From positions 689,167 to 753,166 of the forward strand of contig NW_019091405.1 of the NCBI RefSeq assembly GCF_001949145.1: DNA of 64,000 bases, written 5' to 3'. The notes under the pieces were generated by a model. That model saw only the letters and a list, made by a program, of their open reading frames with translations. It searched no databases and was not told the DNA's origin. This stretch comes from Acanthaster planci. Taxonomy: Eukaryota > Echinodermata > Asteroidea > Valvatida > Acanthasteridae. Positions 51,432 to 61,762 of the stretch are shown here, one piece after another; the stretch's first letter is position 1, and every line of letters starts with the position of its first letter. A program made the translations under genes and the position numbers.

Positions 51432-54400
51432 ATGGCCGCATCAACTCGTAAAAAGGAGCAACAAATTTCCACTTGTAAGGTGCTTTTGAAAGGAAGAGTT
51501 GCCCCGCATGTTCAGGCTAACATTGTAAAAGAGATGTTGAAGCACCTCATGTTTCAGAGGAATCAGATACCAATGGCATATGAACAGATTAAATGCGAGT
51601 ATGAACGACGGAAGTCTGGTTCTGCTGCGGCTCTCTTACATGTACGTATGTATTACGTATGATGGATCTGATCTGACCGCGGGTCCTTGCTATGCTTTAC
51701 CTTTTAAGTGGAGGAAGGTCTTTTCCTTCCTCCATGCTTTAAGTGACACAGTGACATTACAAGACTGTGTGATGTCTGCAAGACGCACATCAGAACTCAG
51801 AGACTGTCTTTCAAATATGAGAAGTCCTTTCATTTGGAGACGTAATCATTCTCCTAAAAGAGAGAATGTCTCCTTAAAAGGAAGTAGGCCCTACCTCCAG
51901 AACTGTGGGGTCTGACGTCCGCCCCGCTCGGGCACGTCGGGAGCAGGGCGGACGTTGGACTCCACAGTTCTGGGGGTAAAAAGGATGGAGACTTTTGTCC
52001 AAGTGGGTTTGGATAAAAAAAAAAAACAAACACATGCAGTCAACATGATAAATTTTTCCCATAGGGCCTATTTAGGCCCTAAGTAGTAAGTTGTTTTTAT
52101 GAACTTTGTACATTGTACCATGTCACTTGACATGCTTGATTTAGTTTTGATGCTGTCTTTGAAATAAACTCCATGCAAATTGCGAAATAAAAAAACAATT
52201 AGACAGTGAAAATCTAGTACTTTTTTAGTTTACATTATTTAAAATGGCCAAATCTTATACTGTTTCAGAAAACCATAAGATTGTGTGGAAATATCAGTAA
52301 TGACAATGACCGTACCCTTTTGTAAGCTGAAAGTTAGGAATTTATATTAAATAATTACTTGGTTTAAATTAAAAAAGGATGGGCAGCTGTGCTAGTCAGG
52401 CAGCATCAGGTGTAAGAGTAAGTGCTACCTTGATCTACCAGCCCATCCAATCACCTACTGATGAACACGCCCTTCAGTCAGACTTCGATTAAATCGCCAC
52501 ATGGAGTGACATGAACGGCATGAAGCTGAATTCTCGAAAGACCACAGTCATGCACATGTCTCGTTCAAGGAAAACTTCTCTCCCTGAATACATTCTTTAT
52601 GGCTCTCGCCTTACTACCACAACCACCTACAAGTATCTTGGAGTAATAATCAAGGACACCTTAACCCGGAACAATCACGTAGATACAGTCATCTCCAAAG
52701 CAAACAGGACTTTAGGCTACATTTAGCGGATCACAGGGGGTATGTCTTCCTCAGCCCTGTCATCTCTCTACAAGTCCCCATACACATCAACAGCAATCAC
52801 CAAACTAGAGAGAATTCAACGACAAGCAAGCAGAATGTGCTTGAAGCAAAGCAAAGGGGCAATAGATTATGCCGACAGACTGCGCACACTGAGATCGGTC
52901 ATCACTGGACTCTAGGAGGCAACAGCTCACTGTAACTTTTGTCATAAAGTGTTTTCATGGTCTAATTGACTTTAATTCGGTTATTAAAACACTAATGTAA
53001 ATTCCCGCCATCACGATGTTTTAATCTTCTGCCATCACTTTGCCAGAACACTTGCAATGAAGAACACCCCAATCCATTCATTTCTACGCATCTAGATGAG
53101 CCTCCCATCTCACATTAAGGACGCTGCGACAGTTGACTCTTTTAATAACATGTTTCAATCGAAACCTGATTGCCCACTTTTATGACCTGTAGTTTGCCTT
53201 TATACATACTTGGAAATGTCCAGAAATTTATTGTTAAACTGAATAATGACACTTCAACTTCCAGCTTGTAAAGGCTAATTTTATATAATTCTAATTTTAT
53301 ATCAATTATATAGAAATGCACTATTCCATGTATATTGTCTGTGGTCTGGGCCGTTTCACAAGGACAGCGACTGGCTTGAGTTGGATGCATCTTGAGAAAG
53401 GTGGGATGGGTTTGGGTTGGGGTGTGTGGGGGTGTTGTGCGGTGCTGAGTGAGGTTGGGCCCAGAGCACTGATAATATGCAAATATTTTATCATATATGT
53501 ATATATGTTCTGTGTTGGCATTTTAGGTTTGGATAGGTCCTTGGACCGCAGTGTTTAATTATACTGTTGTCTATCCAGGCCAGCTTATAGTGCTTTTATT
53601 TAGTCCCTATCTCCCTTTTGCCTATTTTTCTCTTTCTTATCTCTCCATTTATCCACCTTACTATCTATTGTCCTGTTATCCTCTGATTTTGTTCAGTTTG
53701 TTTGATTTCACTGCCAGTTTCTGTATTGTTTTGCTTGATGGCCAAATAAATAATAATAATACCTTAGAAAGCAGGTGGGAACAAGAAACTAATTGGTCTT
53801 TACTTGGCCTTTTTGAACCATGTAGGAAAATGGAAGACATAAAGAAAAGCAAGATTTGTCCAGTGCAGCCTACAAGCGGTTAGGGCAGTTTATATCGACC
53901 GTGGAAGAACTGCTGGCAAATATTGATGCTGTCTTCAACCTCAGCTTCGTGCCCCGAGTGCTAATCCTGCTGGGTGCCACGGCCGTCAGCCCAAAGGAGG
54001 CCCATGAGATCGTTTTCCATAACCAGGTCTCGGTGCACGACGCCAGCCTAGTGGACCTGCGGACCAAACACTGCGTGCGGGCCCTGATGAGGACCCTCAT
54101 CACAGACTCTCCCATCTGGGAGGCCAAGCAGCTGCCCCTGACCAACACCCTCCTGCTGGTGCGGGCCCACCGGGACAGTGGGCTGAGCTGGTTCCAGCCC
54201 AAGATGGCACTGAAGGCACCAACGCGGGGTCAGCTGTACCGCTGCGAGATACACTGCGGGCACGTCGAGCACAGTGTGGGCTTTGCCCGTGACCACAAAT
54301 TAAATCATGGAAATGACAAATGTTGTGGTGGTCACCACAGCTGTTGCATGCTTGAACAATCTAAGGTTGAAATAGACGCTGGCACTGCTGTGACAGAAGC

Positions 54401-54506
54401 TCTAGTTGAGAGTGATGATTACATTTGGTACCAAGCACCACTCCCTATCAAGGGAGTACAACCATTTACAGTCAAGTCAACGGGAGCGAGCGAAATATGG
54501 GCTTGA
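51432..54506 (+). CDS. MAD2L1BP: MAD2L1-binding protein (p31comet), 2 exons
   Basis: Adaptor that binds closed MAD2 and, with TRIP13, dismantles mitotic checkpoint complexes so that anaphase can start. It adopts a HORMA-like fold. Exon 1 51432-51641 (70 residues) ends before GTACGT; exon 2 53826-54506 follows a TTTTTGAACCATGTAG acceptor, phase 0, giving 296 residues (human 274). Similarity to human p31comet is clear in order: the N-terminal EMLKHLMFQRNQIPMAYEQ helix, FVPRVLILLGATAVSPKE (about 111-128), RAHRDSGLSWFQPKM with APTRGQLY, and the C-terminal DDYIWYQAPLPIKG block (about 267-280). Between GHVEHS and the DDYIW block are about 50 residues, Cys/His-rich at first, where human has only around ten, and base composition drops from GC-rich to AT-rich there. 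Exon 2 has an in-frame TAG just inside the acceptor, which supports splicing. The gene is divergent from DNPH1 copy A. Confidence 0.93.
51890..51978. repeat. Palindromic hairpin element, copy 1 of 3
   Basis: Ends CTCCAGAACTGTGGGGTCTG and CCACAGTTCTGGGGG are inverted; inner arms GACGTCCGCC and GGGCGGACGT also pair. The whole 89 bp can fold into one hairpin. Related copies are at 58208-58276 and 58932-59018. It lies in MAD2L1BP intron 1, about 250 bp after exon 1. Confidence 0.9.
52430..53762 (+). mobile_element. Decayed non-LTR retrotransposon (reverse-transcriptase C-terminal part and 3' end)
   Basis: In the frame starting near 52511, MKLNSRKTTVMHMSRSRK is followed by YKYLGVIIKDTL and a DTVISKANRTLGYI block. 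This is the pattern of the distal RT domain of LINE elements (W..M.LN..K, then KYLGV, then H......A.). Stop codons interrupt it upstream (after LQSDFD) and downstream (at 52724-52726 and later). Matching C-terminal fragments such as SLYKSPY..AITKLERIQRQA continue in frame after the stop. The 3' end is an AATAATAAT tract at about 53745-53760. No functional product is expected. It sits in MAD2L1BP intron 1. The family (CR1/L2/Jockey-like) is not resolved. Confidence 0.82.
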
Positions 54507-57500
54507 GAGTCTACACAAGTGTTGATTAACTTCTAATCAGGTTGTGAATATGAAGTGCTCTATTGTTATTTCTAAACTAATAGAATATAAAATCTTCCCA
54601 TGTTATCCAAATCTCTTCAACAATCCTGTAATGTATAAAATTTGTGGAACTACACATGCATGGTTTCAATCCTCAGATATCAAATACTTTTATATCATGT
54701 TCATTCATTCTACATTTACCCAAGTCCATTAGGATTCATACCTATTGTTTTCATTGTTTTGTTAGAAACTCTTCATACATTGTACTTCTTCAAGATAAGG
54801 GAAGTAAGAGCTCATCTAACTGCACATTCACTGAAGATGGGACGTTATCTCCTAACTTTGAATACACGCATAAAGAGTGTTCCCTGAACTACAAAATGTT
54901 TCATTTTGATAGATCTTGGGAGGTTTCATGTGTTTTTGTGTTAGGGATATTGGATACGGACAAAAGTACATGAAGCTTGTCTCTGATGTGTGTTTCATTA
55001 TCCTTACATTTTACTGTATGTCCCAAATCCTACAAAATCCATCATTAGGTTCTGAAGAATTTTCAGGGTGGAGGAAGATGCATAAATGCATACAGCCCAG
55101 GCATGATGAATCACCATGTATCAAGGGTCTTGGATCCCTTAAAGTCTAAGTATGTGTGTACACAATGTACCTAAAACAAACCAAACGAAATGTGTCAGTG
55201 TTTTCCTGCACAGTGGTGGATTTTGAAGAAAGAGGAAAGTTGTACGCAAACATGTCTCGGAAGATTAATGGTGTCTCTTGTTGTGATTATGTTGCTTTTA
55301 TATCTGTACATCATGGATTGAGTATGACTCTTCTATTTACAATGCAAATATATGCCAAGCAATTTTCAGCCACCAACAGTGGAAGTTTCTTTTTGAAAAT
55401 TCTATTGTTATAAGTCCTGATTAATTTTCTTTACAAAGTAATGTGTAAAGTTAGCTTCTATGTTTTAACAATTTAAAATTCTTAATTTAGAATGTGTTAA
55501 ATGCCGTGTTTATTGACAATATACATGTATAGTGCACGGCATATGAAAACTGTATTGGACTTAACAGGTGTGTGTGTGTTGAATAATGATTTCAAACTTG
55601 ATATACATGTAGCTTTTACTTTTATTGAAACTATTTGAATCACTGTTTTGTATATGTGTATAATTTTGGCAAGTACTTAACAGATTGATTTAACATTACA
55701 TGAAGTCATGTCCGTGAATTGCTGGCTAAATGATTTTTGAAGAATCTCTTGGCAAGTCACTTTACTCTCACGTACCTCTCTCCACCCAGGGGTAGAAATG
55801 GGTGCCTGTCAGAGCTGAGATGGCTGTTATGTATGACATTTGTGTCTGATACGGCAGCATCGCGCTGTATACTCTCCAGGGAGCTGAGATGGATTAAGGA
55901 ATGTTTGTGACCAGATCAGCAGGGATAATAATAGTGACGAGTACCCTGTATCCTCTGGTAATTTGACACTATGAAAAAGCAATCATTATCATTATTTTGC
56001 AAACTCTATGCTTGCTCAGCTCCAGCTTATTAAATACACTTGGAAGCTGTGGACATGACTGTGATATAGAGTGTGAACTTGAACAAGTTCAGTGACCCTG
56101 TAGAATAGTAAAACTACCCTTCCCAGATTTGCTGCTATTGTTTGTATCCTTTTCTCCACCTCTGAAACCTCGTAAACGGGGGAAGTGATTTGTTTAAATG
56201 ATTTGTGCATGTTTGAAACTGTATACAATGTACCTACACAGATATGTTCAGATTCTACAATGTAGTTCATAAATGCACCAGAGCAGGTTTATTTTCTATC
56301 AGAAACTTACGTTACATGTACTTTCTGTCCAAAACCAGTACCACTAGTATGAGGTACATGTATGGATAGCAAAGAGCTTACATACAATGGTAGCAGCTCC
56401 CATGTTTGAATTTGGGGTTTTCTGACTTCTGGAAGCATATGGACAATTTGTTAATAATAGGCCAGTTCAGTATTTTCCAAAAAAAACATGGTCATTTGAG
56501 AACAAAGCCCCAGACGTCATGATAACCTCCTGCACTTTGAGTGGTAGAATTTTGTACCCGATAATATACCAAAGTGTGAAAAGCAGAGATCGACTGGCTT
56601 TGCACTCATTTGCCGAACTGTTTGAAACAATGCGTCAATTTGTACCTACATGTACATGTAGGCCTCATGTAAAACAAAAGTCAAGTACTTTCTGATGCAT
56701 ATATCTACATGTAGCTGTTTTAGATGTATTTTATGACATGGCATCAGAAGATCAAGCAAGCTCTAGATTTCAATTTAATCTTTTAGTCTTGATGTGAGCA
56801 ACATTTATTTTCCACCAAACCAATGTTTATTTCAAAAGTGTTAAGATTAATTAGATTTAGTCTAAAATGGTCCTGAATTACTCATACATTTTTACCCCCA
56901 GAGTGCACTTGTATTCTGTTGCTACATCATGTTTTATGGGGAAAAAAGTTTAGATACTGTATTAACACTCAAAAATGAAAGAAATTCAAAACTTTGTTCA
57001 GTTTGTAGGTTTTTATACCTCTGCACATATCTATCAAGGATTCACTATTCACTTGAAAAGTTGAAAACTGTTGAAATGGGGAATTGTTTCCATCGTCTTT
57101 ATAAATGCATTTGATCCAAAGATCTTTTCATAGTTTTTCGGGGGGGTGAGGTCAGGGGTGGTGTGGTTTGGCTAGGTTTGTGATTGGTTTGATTCGGTTA
57201 CAAGCTATACATGTAGTTTGGTTTAGTTTGATGTTTGGTTTAGTTTTGTTTTTCAAACTTGGCAGGAGGTGTTCTGACACCATCTTTTTCATATCAAGAT
57301 ATGGTATTGTTGGGATTACTTTTTTGATATGGATCTTTTAATGCAATGTCTGTAAAGTGAGAGTGAATTTCAATTAGTTTCATGCAATAGAAGTTTTTAA
57401 CTACATTATTTTACTTACAAAGATGAAGAAAGTGTTAAAAAAGCTCAGGAATATTAGAAAAATAAATTGTTCAACCTAGAATACGGTACATGATTTTGAA

Positions 57501-58207
57501 CCGTTTTTCACAGCCAGAATCATTGTTGTAACTTTGGGAGGGGAATGTGACCCATCCCATGCCCTGCCCCCCCCCAGCTCAGTTTGATCTGCATTTTACT
57601 TTCGGTAAAGATGCCCCAGAAGTTTCATCGCAGTTCAGTGTACACTATTGGTTGGAATCACGTGTTTTGAAACAAATCACTTTCGTCTGCTAAGAGAAGG
57701 AAGTTGACATTGGAATGGAAGATGGACTTGTCTTGCGCTCATCGATGCGTACTCAATGCATACAGTTCATGTACCTGTATATTGACCAACAGTTGGTGAG
57801 GCGATGTCACGTACCGTCTTCTTGCAGTGTTGTACCTGTACGTATCCTTATTGTTCTGCATAACTGGCGATGCCTAGACTGGTTCCTCTGAATATACCAA
57901 CATTAAAATGACAAAATCTAAAGTTGTTACACAGTATACCGTAAACGTAGAGCATGCAAGGTCCGCGTCCGATCCGTGCAACCTCACTGTAGCGCAGGTA
58001 CTCCGTACTAAGCAAGCGTTGGAGCTTGGCATGGGTAAAGACTTTAGTTTCTCATATAATTCTACGAGCTTTAAAAAGATGTTTGCGTCATACACGAATT
58101 ACTGCAATTTAGCTGTCAGCGGTATCTGAAAGCACCTGTCACCAAGCGAAGTAGGCCTACTTCACAAAAATGTGAACGCAGCTAGCTGCACGTGACGTAG
58201 CCTAGGC
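54507..58207. other. Non-coding region downstream of MAD2L1BP
   Basis: No exon is recognised on either strand. It is AT-rich with scattered TACATGTA motifs. A plus-strand AATAAA at 57461-57466 is the first I noted after the MAD2L1BP stop, far enough away that a closer variant signal is more likely. Frames at 57874-58129 on both strands look moderately open but match no family. Confidence 0.45.
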
Positions 58208-58276
58208 CTACCCCCAGAACTGTGGGGTCCGTTCGTGGTATCGGGGCGGACGTTGAATCCCACATTTCTGGGGTAC
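58208..58276. repeat. Palindromic hairpin element, copy 2 of 3 (shorter)
   Basis: CCTACCCCCAGAACTGTGGG at the left is matched by inverted CCCACATTTCTGGGGTA at the right, with a GGGGCGGACGTTGAATC inner arm as in the other copies. It lacks part of the loop, so it is a shorter or decayed family member. Confidence 0.85.
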
Positions 58277-58348
58277 ACATAGCCTATAATGTGTACCTAA
58301 TCTGTTAATCATCAGCTAGTGTTAATGTTATACACACTAACGACATCA

Positions 58349-58630
58349 GGGGAGTCAGGTTGGCGTAATGGTTCTTTTCTCGCCTTCCACCTCTGCGGCC
58401 TGGGTTCGAATCCCGGCTTAGTCCACATGTGGATTGTGTTTTCAGCCTGTACCTGATTCTGTGGGTATTACCCAGAATATTCCTTTAGGGTTTTCCTCCC
58501 ACCTCTAAAAACTGTAACTGCTTCTCACTGTCTCCTCTCTACAGGTTTTTTCAGGCTTGCGAGCTACTGTGCCTAGGGCGCTTTTGAGGATCCTTAGTGT
58601 CATTACCAGAAATATATAATAATAATAATC
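58349..58630 (+). mobile_element. tRNA-derived SINE, full-length copy
   Basis: An RNA polymerase III A-box-like TGGCGTAATGGTT (58361-58373) and an exact B box GGTTCGAATCC (58403-58413) have tRNA-like spacing. A non-tRNA body of about 200 bp follows and then an ATAATAATAAT tail. The head is tRNA-like but no complete cloverleaf gene is claimed. Its body recurs in reverse at 62045-62184, proving it is dispersed. Confidence 0.9.
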
Positions 58631-58720
58631 AATAACCCTTATGTCAGACCATGTCACTGGTTTAGATTTTCACACCGCAGCCGCTCAACCCGGGTTGAAT
58701 TGAACCCTGGGTGAACCCAT

Positions 58721-59637
58721 GAAGCTACGTTTACACTATGTTCCAGGCGGCCACGGCAATCACGTTTCTGGCCACCGTGGACAAAACGGTATGGACGTGA
58801 GACAATGCAGGGGGATGGGATGGGCAAACGTGACAGTCCGTGATTACCGTGGATGCCAGGCCAGATTTTTAAACTGTCAAAAATTTTACCACGGCAGTCA
58901 CGGTGTGGATGAGAAACCTACGTGTAGTAGACCTACCCTCAGAACTGTGGGGTCCGACGGCCGCTTCTCTTCATGGGAGAGGAGCGGACGTCGGACCCCA
59001 CAGTTCTTGGGGTACAGTAGGCCTAGGCTGAAGTAAAACGGGGTGAACACAACAAAAAGCAACAGTACATGGGACTGGAAGCATGTGGATTCCCCGACAT
59101 CTCATGGTCCTTTCAAGTTTAGTCACGTTCTACCTCATTTAGCAGGTATTTTGTCACGGTTGCTATTCACTTTTGTCATGGTTCTCACGGTAAGCTAGGG
59201 TGTACAATAGCCATTTCTTCACTTCAATCATGGAGCGTCCAGATGTGCGACGGTTTACAGGCCCGGTGCGATGCAGTGTGTTGCGTTCTCCTATGGGTTT
59301 GATACAGCGAGCACGGTCTGGGAGGGAGTAGGAAAGCCGGAACAGGCAGGGCAACTTCATGCAACATGACAAAAAACTACTTTCGAGAAATCAACTGAAG
59401 ACAACTTCAATAGCCCTGTCTACCACCATTAGAAATGTGCGGACTTTACAATGGCTTATTACGTAATCCGAGCATGATTTGTATGGGCAGTAAAATAGAC
59501 CATGAGAATAATTAGCAGGATCTAATAAAACTTGACTATGGAGAAAAAAATTGCCAAAATCCCAAGGCGCACTACGTTTCAGGCAAACTTGATTGCCGTG
59601 GCCGCCAGGAACATACATGTAGTGTAAACCTAGCTTC
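58721..59637. mobile_element. About 0.9-kb element with long inverted termini, carrying a nested hairpin element
   Basis: 58721-58770 reads GAAGCTACGTTTACACTATG and then GGCGGCCACGGCAATCA. The reverse complement of 59577-59637 reads GAAGCTAGGTTTACACTACA and later GGCGGCCACGGCAATCA, so these are inverted ends of about 50-60 bp. The interior includes the hairpin copy at 58932-59018 and no convincing protein-coding frame. It is probably a non-autonomous DNA transposon; the superfamily is not assigned. Confidence 0.7.
58932..59018. repeat. Palindromic hairpin element, copy 3 of 3
   Basis: CCTCAGAACTGTGGGGTCCG on the left and CGGACCCCACAGTTCTTGGG on the right are nearly perfect inverted arms of about 36 bp. 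Inner CGGCCGC/GCGGACG and TCTCT/AGAGA complete the stem. It is nested in the 58721-59637 element. Confidence 0.92.
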
Positions 59638-60270
59638 ACTGCCGCCCTGGGTTTAACCCTACCGCCAAGCATATTGTTTGGCTTACACTACTCAGTACTA
59701 CAAAAGACTAAGTAGAGCCTGAAGGACCTAGCGCTATAAATTACTACTTCTGGCTAGGTTACTTCTACTATTGTACAGAGAATAATAAAGCCATGCATAA
59801 ATAGTGCCACAGCACTGTATGGTACATTGTCTTATCTATTGTAACTTACGGCTTCACAGAACAATAAAGTCATGTCTTCTTTACAAGCGACAGGGCTGAA
59901 TACTACATTTTACTACAACTAGTAATTTGTAGTATTGTGTAGGGTTAGGGTTAAAATTGGACTGTTCAACCCCACATTCAACCCAGCCTTGTTTCGCACA
60001 CTTTTGTTATGTTTGTGCAAACTGAACTTTTTATTACAAGGCTTGCCATGAATGCCATGCTTGTCGAATACATGTACGTATCAGGGTGAGTTCAACCCAG
60101 GAATGAGCATGAACGACTTTCAACCTGGGATGAAAAATCTCAGCCATGCACGGTCCAGAGCGGGGTTGAGTTCAGCCCGTGTTGAGGTCAGTTCTCGGGG
60201 TTGACGCAGGGTTTGGGTGAGGTTAAAAGTTTCCATGTGTGAATCGTTGCCAGTTTTCAACCCTGTCAGC
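59638..60270. repeat. Repeat-derived stretch rich in CAACCC/GGGTTGA words
   Basis: TTCAACCC, GGGTTGAG and CAACCTGGG recur on both strands at about 59640-59655, 59965-59990, 60085-60140 and 60165-60270, and also at 58685-58715. This looks like decayed copies of one repeat with a GGGTTGAATT-type palindromic core. No gene is seen. Confidence 0.45.
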
Positions 60271-60693
60271 CTACATGTATGTCAGCCCCAAAATTTGTCT
60301 TGAGTGGAATGGCTATACATGTATTGTACATGTACAGTACGTGTAGATGCATGCACGCCAATGCTAAACGTTCATGCAATCAAGACAATTTTCGACCTGA
60401 GCTAACCCCACATGGACTGAACAGCATTACACATTTGCTAACTGTATAAACAGGAATGTAACACAACATGTAATACTGCTTGGCAAGTTTGAGAGTTGAA
60501 TTCACATTTGATTGTAGATATTGGTCTATCCGTGAGACCATTAGGCATCACACGCATGGTGTTTAGTGTCATCGTCATTGCACTTCGAAGGGGGAACAGG
60601 TGTAAAAAGTGCAAACTTTGCGGTGTTTTTACCCCATAGTTCTAGGCAATGTTGGTGGACCAATTTTTAAAGCAGGGGAAGGGACAGCAAGCC

Positions 60694-60865
60694 AGGGGTG
60701 AGATTTCTCAGCTTTTTAGCTGATTTCGGCTTTTTCAGTTTTATATATCAGCTTTTTTTCCTTACTGGTTGTTTACTAAAGTATAGGAGATTTTCACAGT
60801 TCAGCTTCTTTATGCCTTTTTTCAGCTGCTTTCAGCTATTTCTATCATTGGTCAATCTCACCCCT
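60694..60865. repeat. Inverted-terminal element with CAGCTTTTT internal repeats
   Basis: AGGGGTGAGATT at 60694-60705 and its exact inverse AATCTCACCCCT at 60854-60865 bound 172 bp. The interior consists largely of TCAGCTTTTT/TTTCAGCT words. It has no coding capacity and is MITE-like. Confidence 0.8.
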
Positions 60866-61762
60866 GAAATATACAGTAACCCTTGATTTATTGGGCTTCT
60901 CACCCCGCACACGCTGCCTCCCCAAGCTTGGAGAAGCAGAACAAGGAGCCCCCGTAATTCAAGTGATTGGACCAAGTCCTGTCCTGAGATCATGAAAATA
61001 CTCGCCCTCTTTTGACAGTGTCATAGCCATGTGCAGTTCAACATGGAGACCTTTGTTTTGTGCAGACTTCAAATCGACCAGTCATTGCACAAGGTTAGCA
61101 ACAAGAAACCAAGTTTAGGCAAACAAACAGTTCACATGACAATGTTTTTGTTCAGCATTGCTGCAAAGACGGGCAAAGCTTCTTACCATCGTGTGGACAA
61201 TATTACTGTAGCCTTCTATATGTAATTTAATGTGGTTAAATTTGTGTATTAAGAACATTAGATTTCAATGTCGTCTACTACAGCTGTTCCAGCAATAATT
61301 CTCAAAATGTGGCTGCTGATTCTTGTATGATCAAAACGTCAGGCCCACTAACTTATTTAGTTTATAAATATTAGTTAGAAATACAGGTTGCCATATTGTC
61401 CAAAGACCATTATTGGCTGATGTCCAAATAACAACTTTCCAGTAATGTTGTGAATATGCTACGCATTGTCAGGGTATTACCCTTCACCACAAAATATTGA
61501 ATACCGAAAAATACTAAAATCCTGACAGAAAAACGTCCTCCATATGTGACACCTTTGTAAAGCCACAGAAATGATCAAAAACATGGGAATTGAAGGAAAA
61601 TGCTCAACTCATTTGCCAGTGTCAATAGTCCTTTTTATTTTCTGTTTTTCATGTATAATTAATATTCCAGTGGTTTCTGGTAATTAAGCCATTTCCATTT
61701 ATGCCTCCCTCAGATCAAGATCCAAGTGGCAAAGACTGGACGGTTAGATCTTGCCATCCAGC

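Noticed and set aside
53856-54506. Single-exon protein starting at a TTG codon
   Set aside because: This is exon 2 of MAD2L1BP; an in-frame stop and a good acceptor lie just upstream, and exon 1 at 51432 supplies the conserved N-terminus.
57874-58129. Open frames on both strands before the hairpin cluster
   Set aside because: The plus-strand peptide looks mildly protein-like, but neither strand has a recognised family, a clear acceptor/donor pair or a partner exon.
58349-58425. A genuine tRNA gene
   Set aside because: A and B boxes are present, but I could not form acceptor and anticodon stems, and the sequence continues into a dispersed SINE body with a repeat tail.
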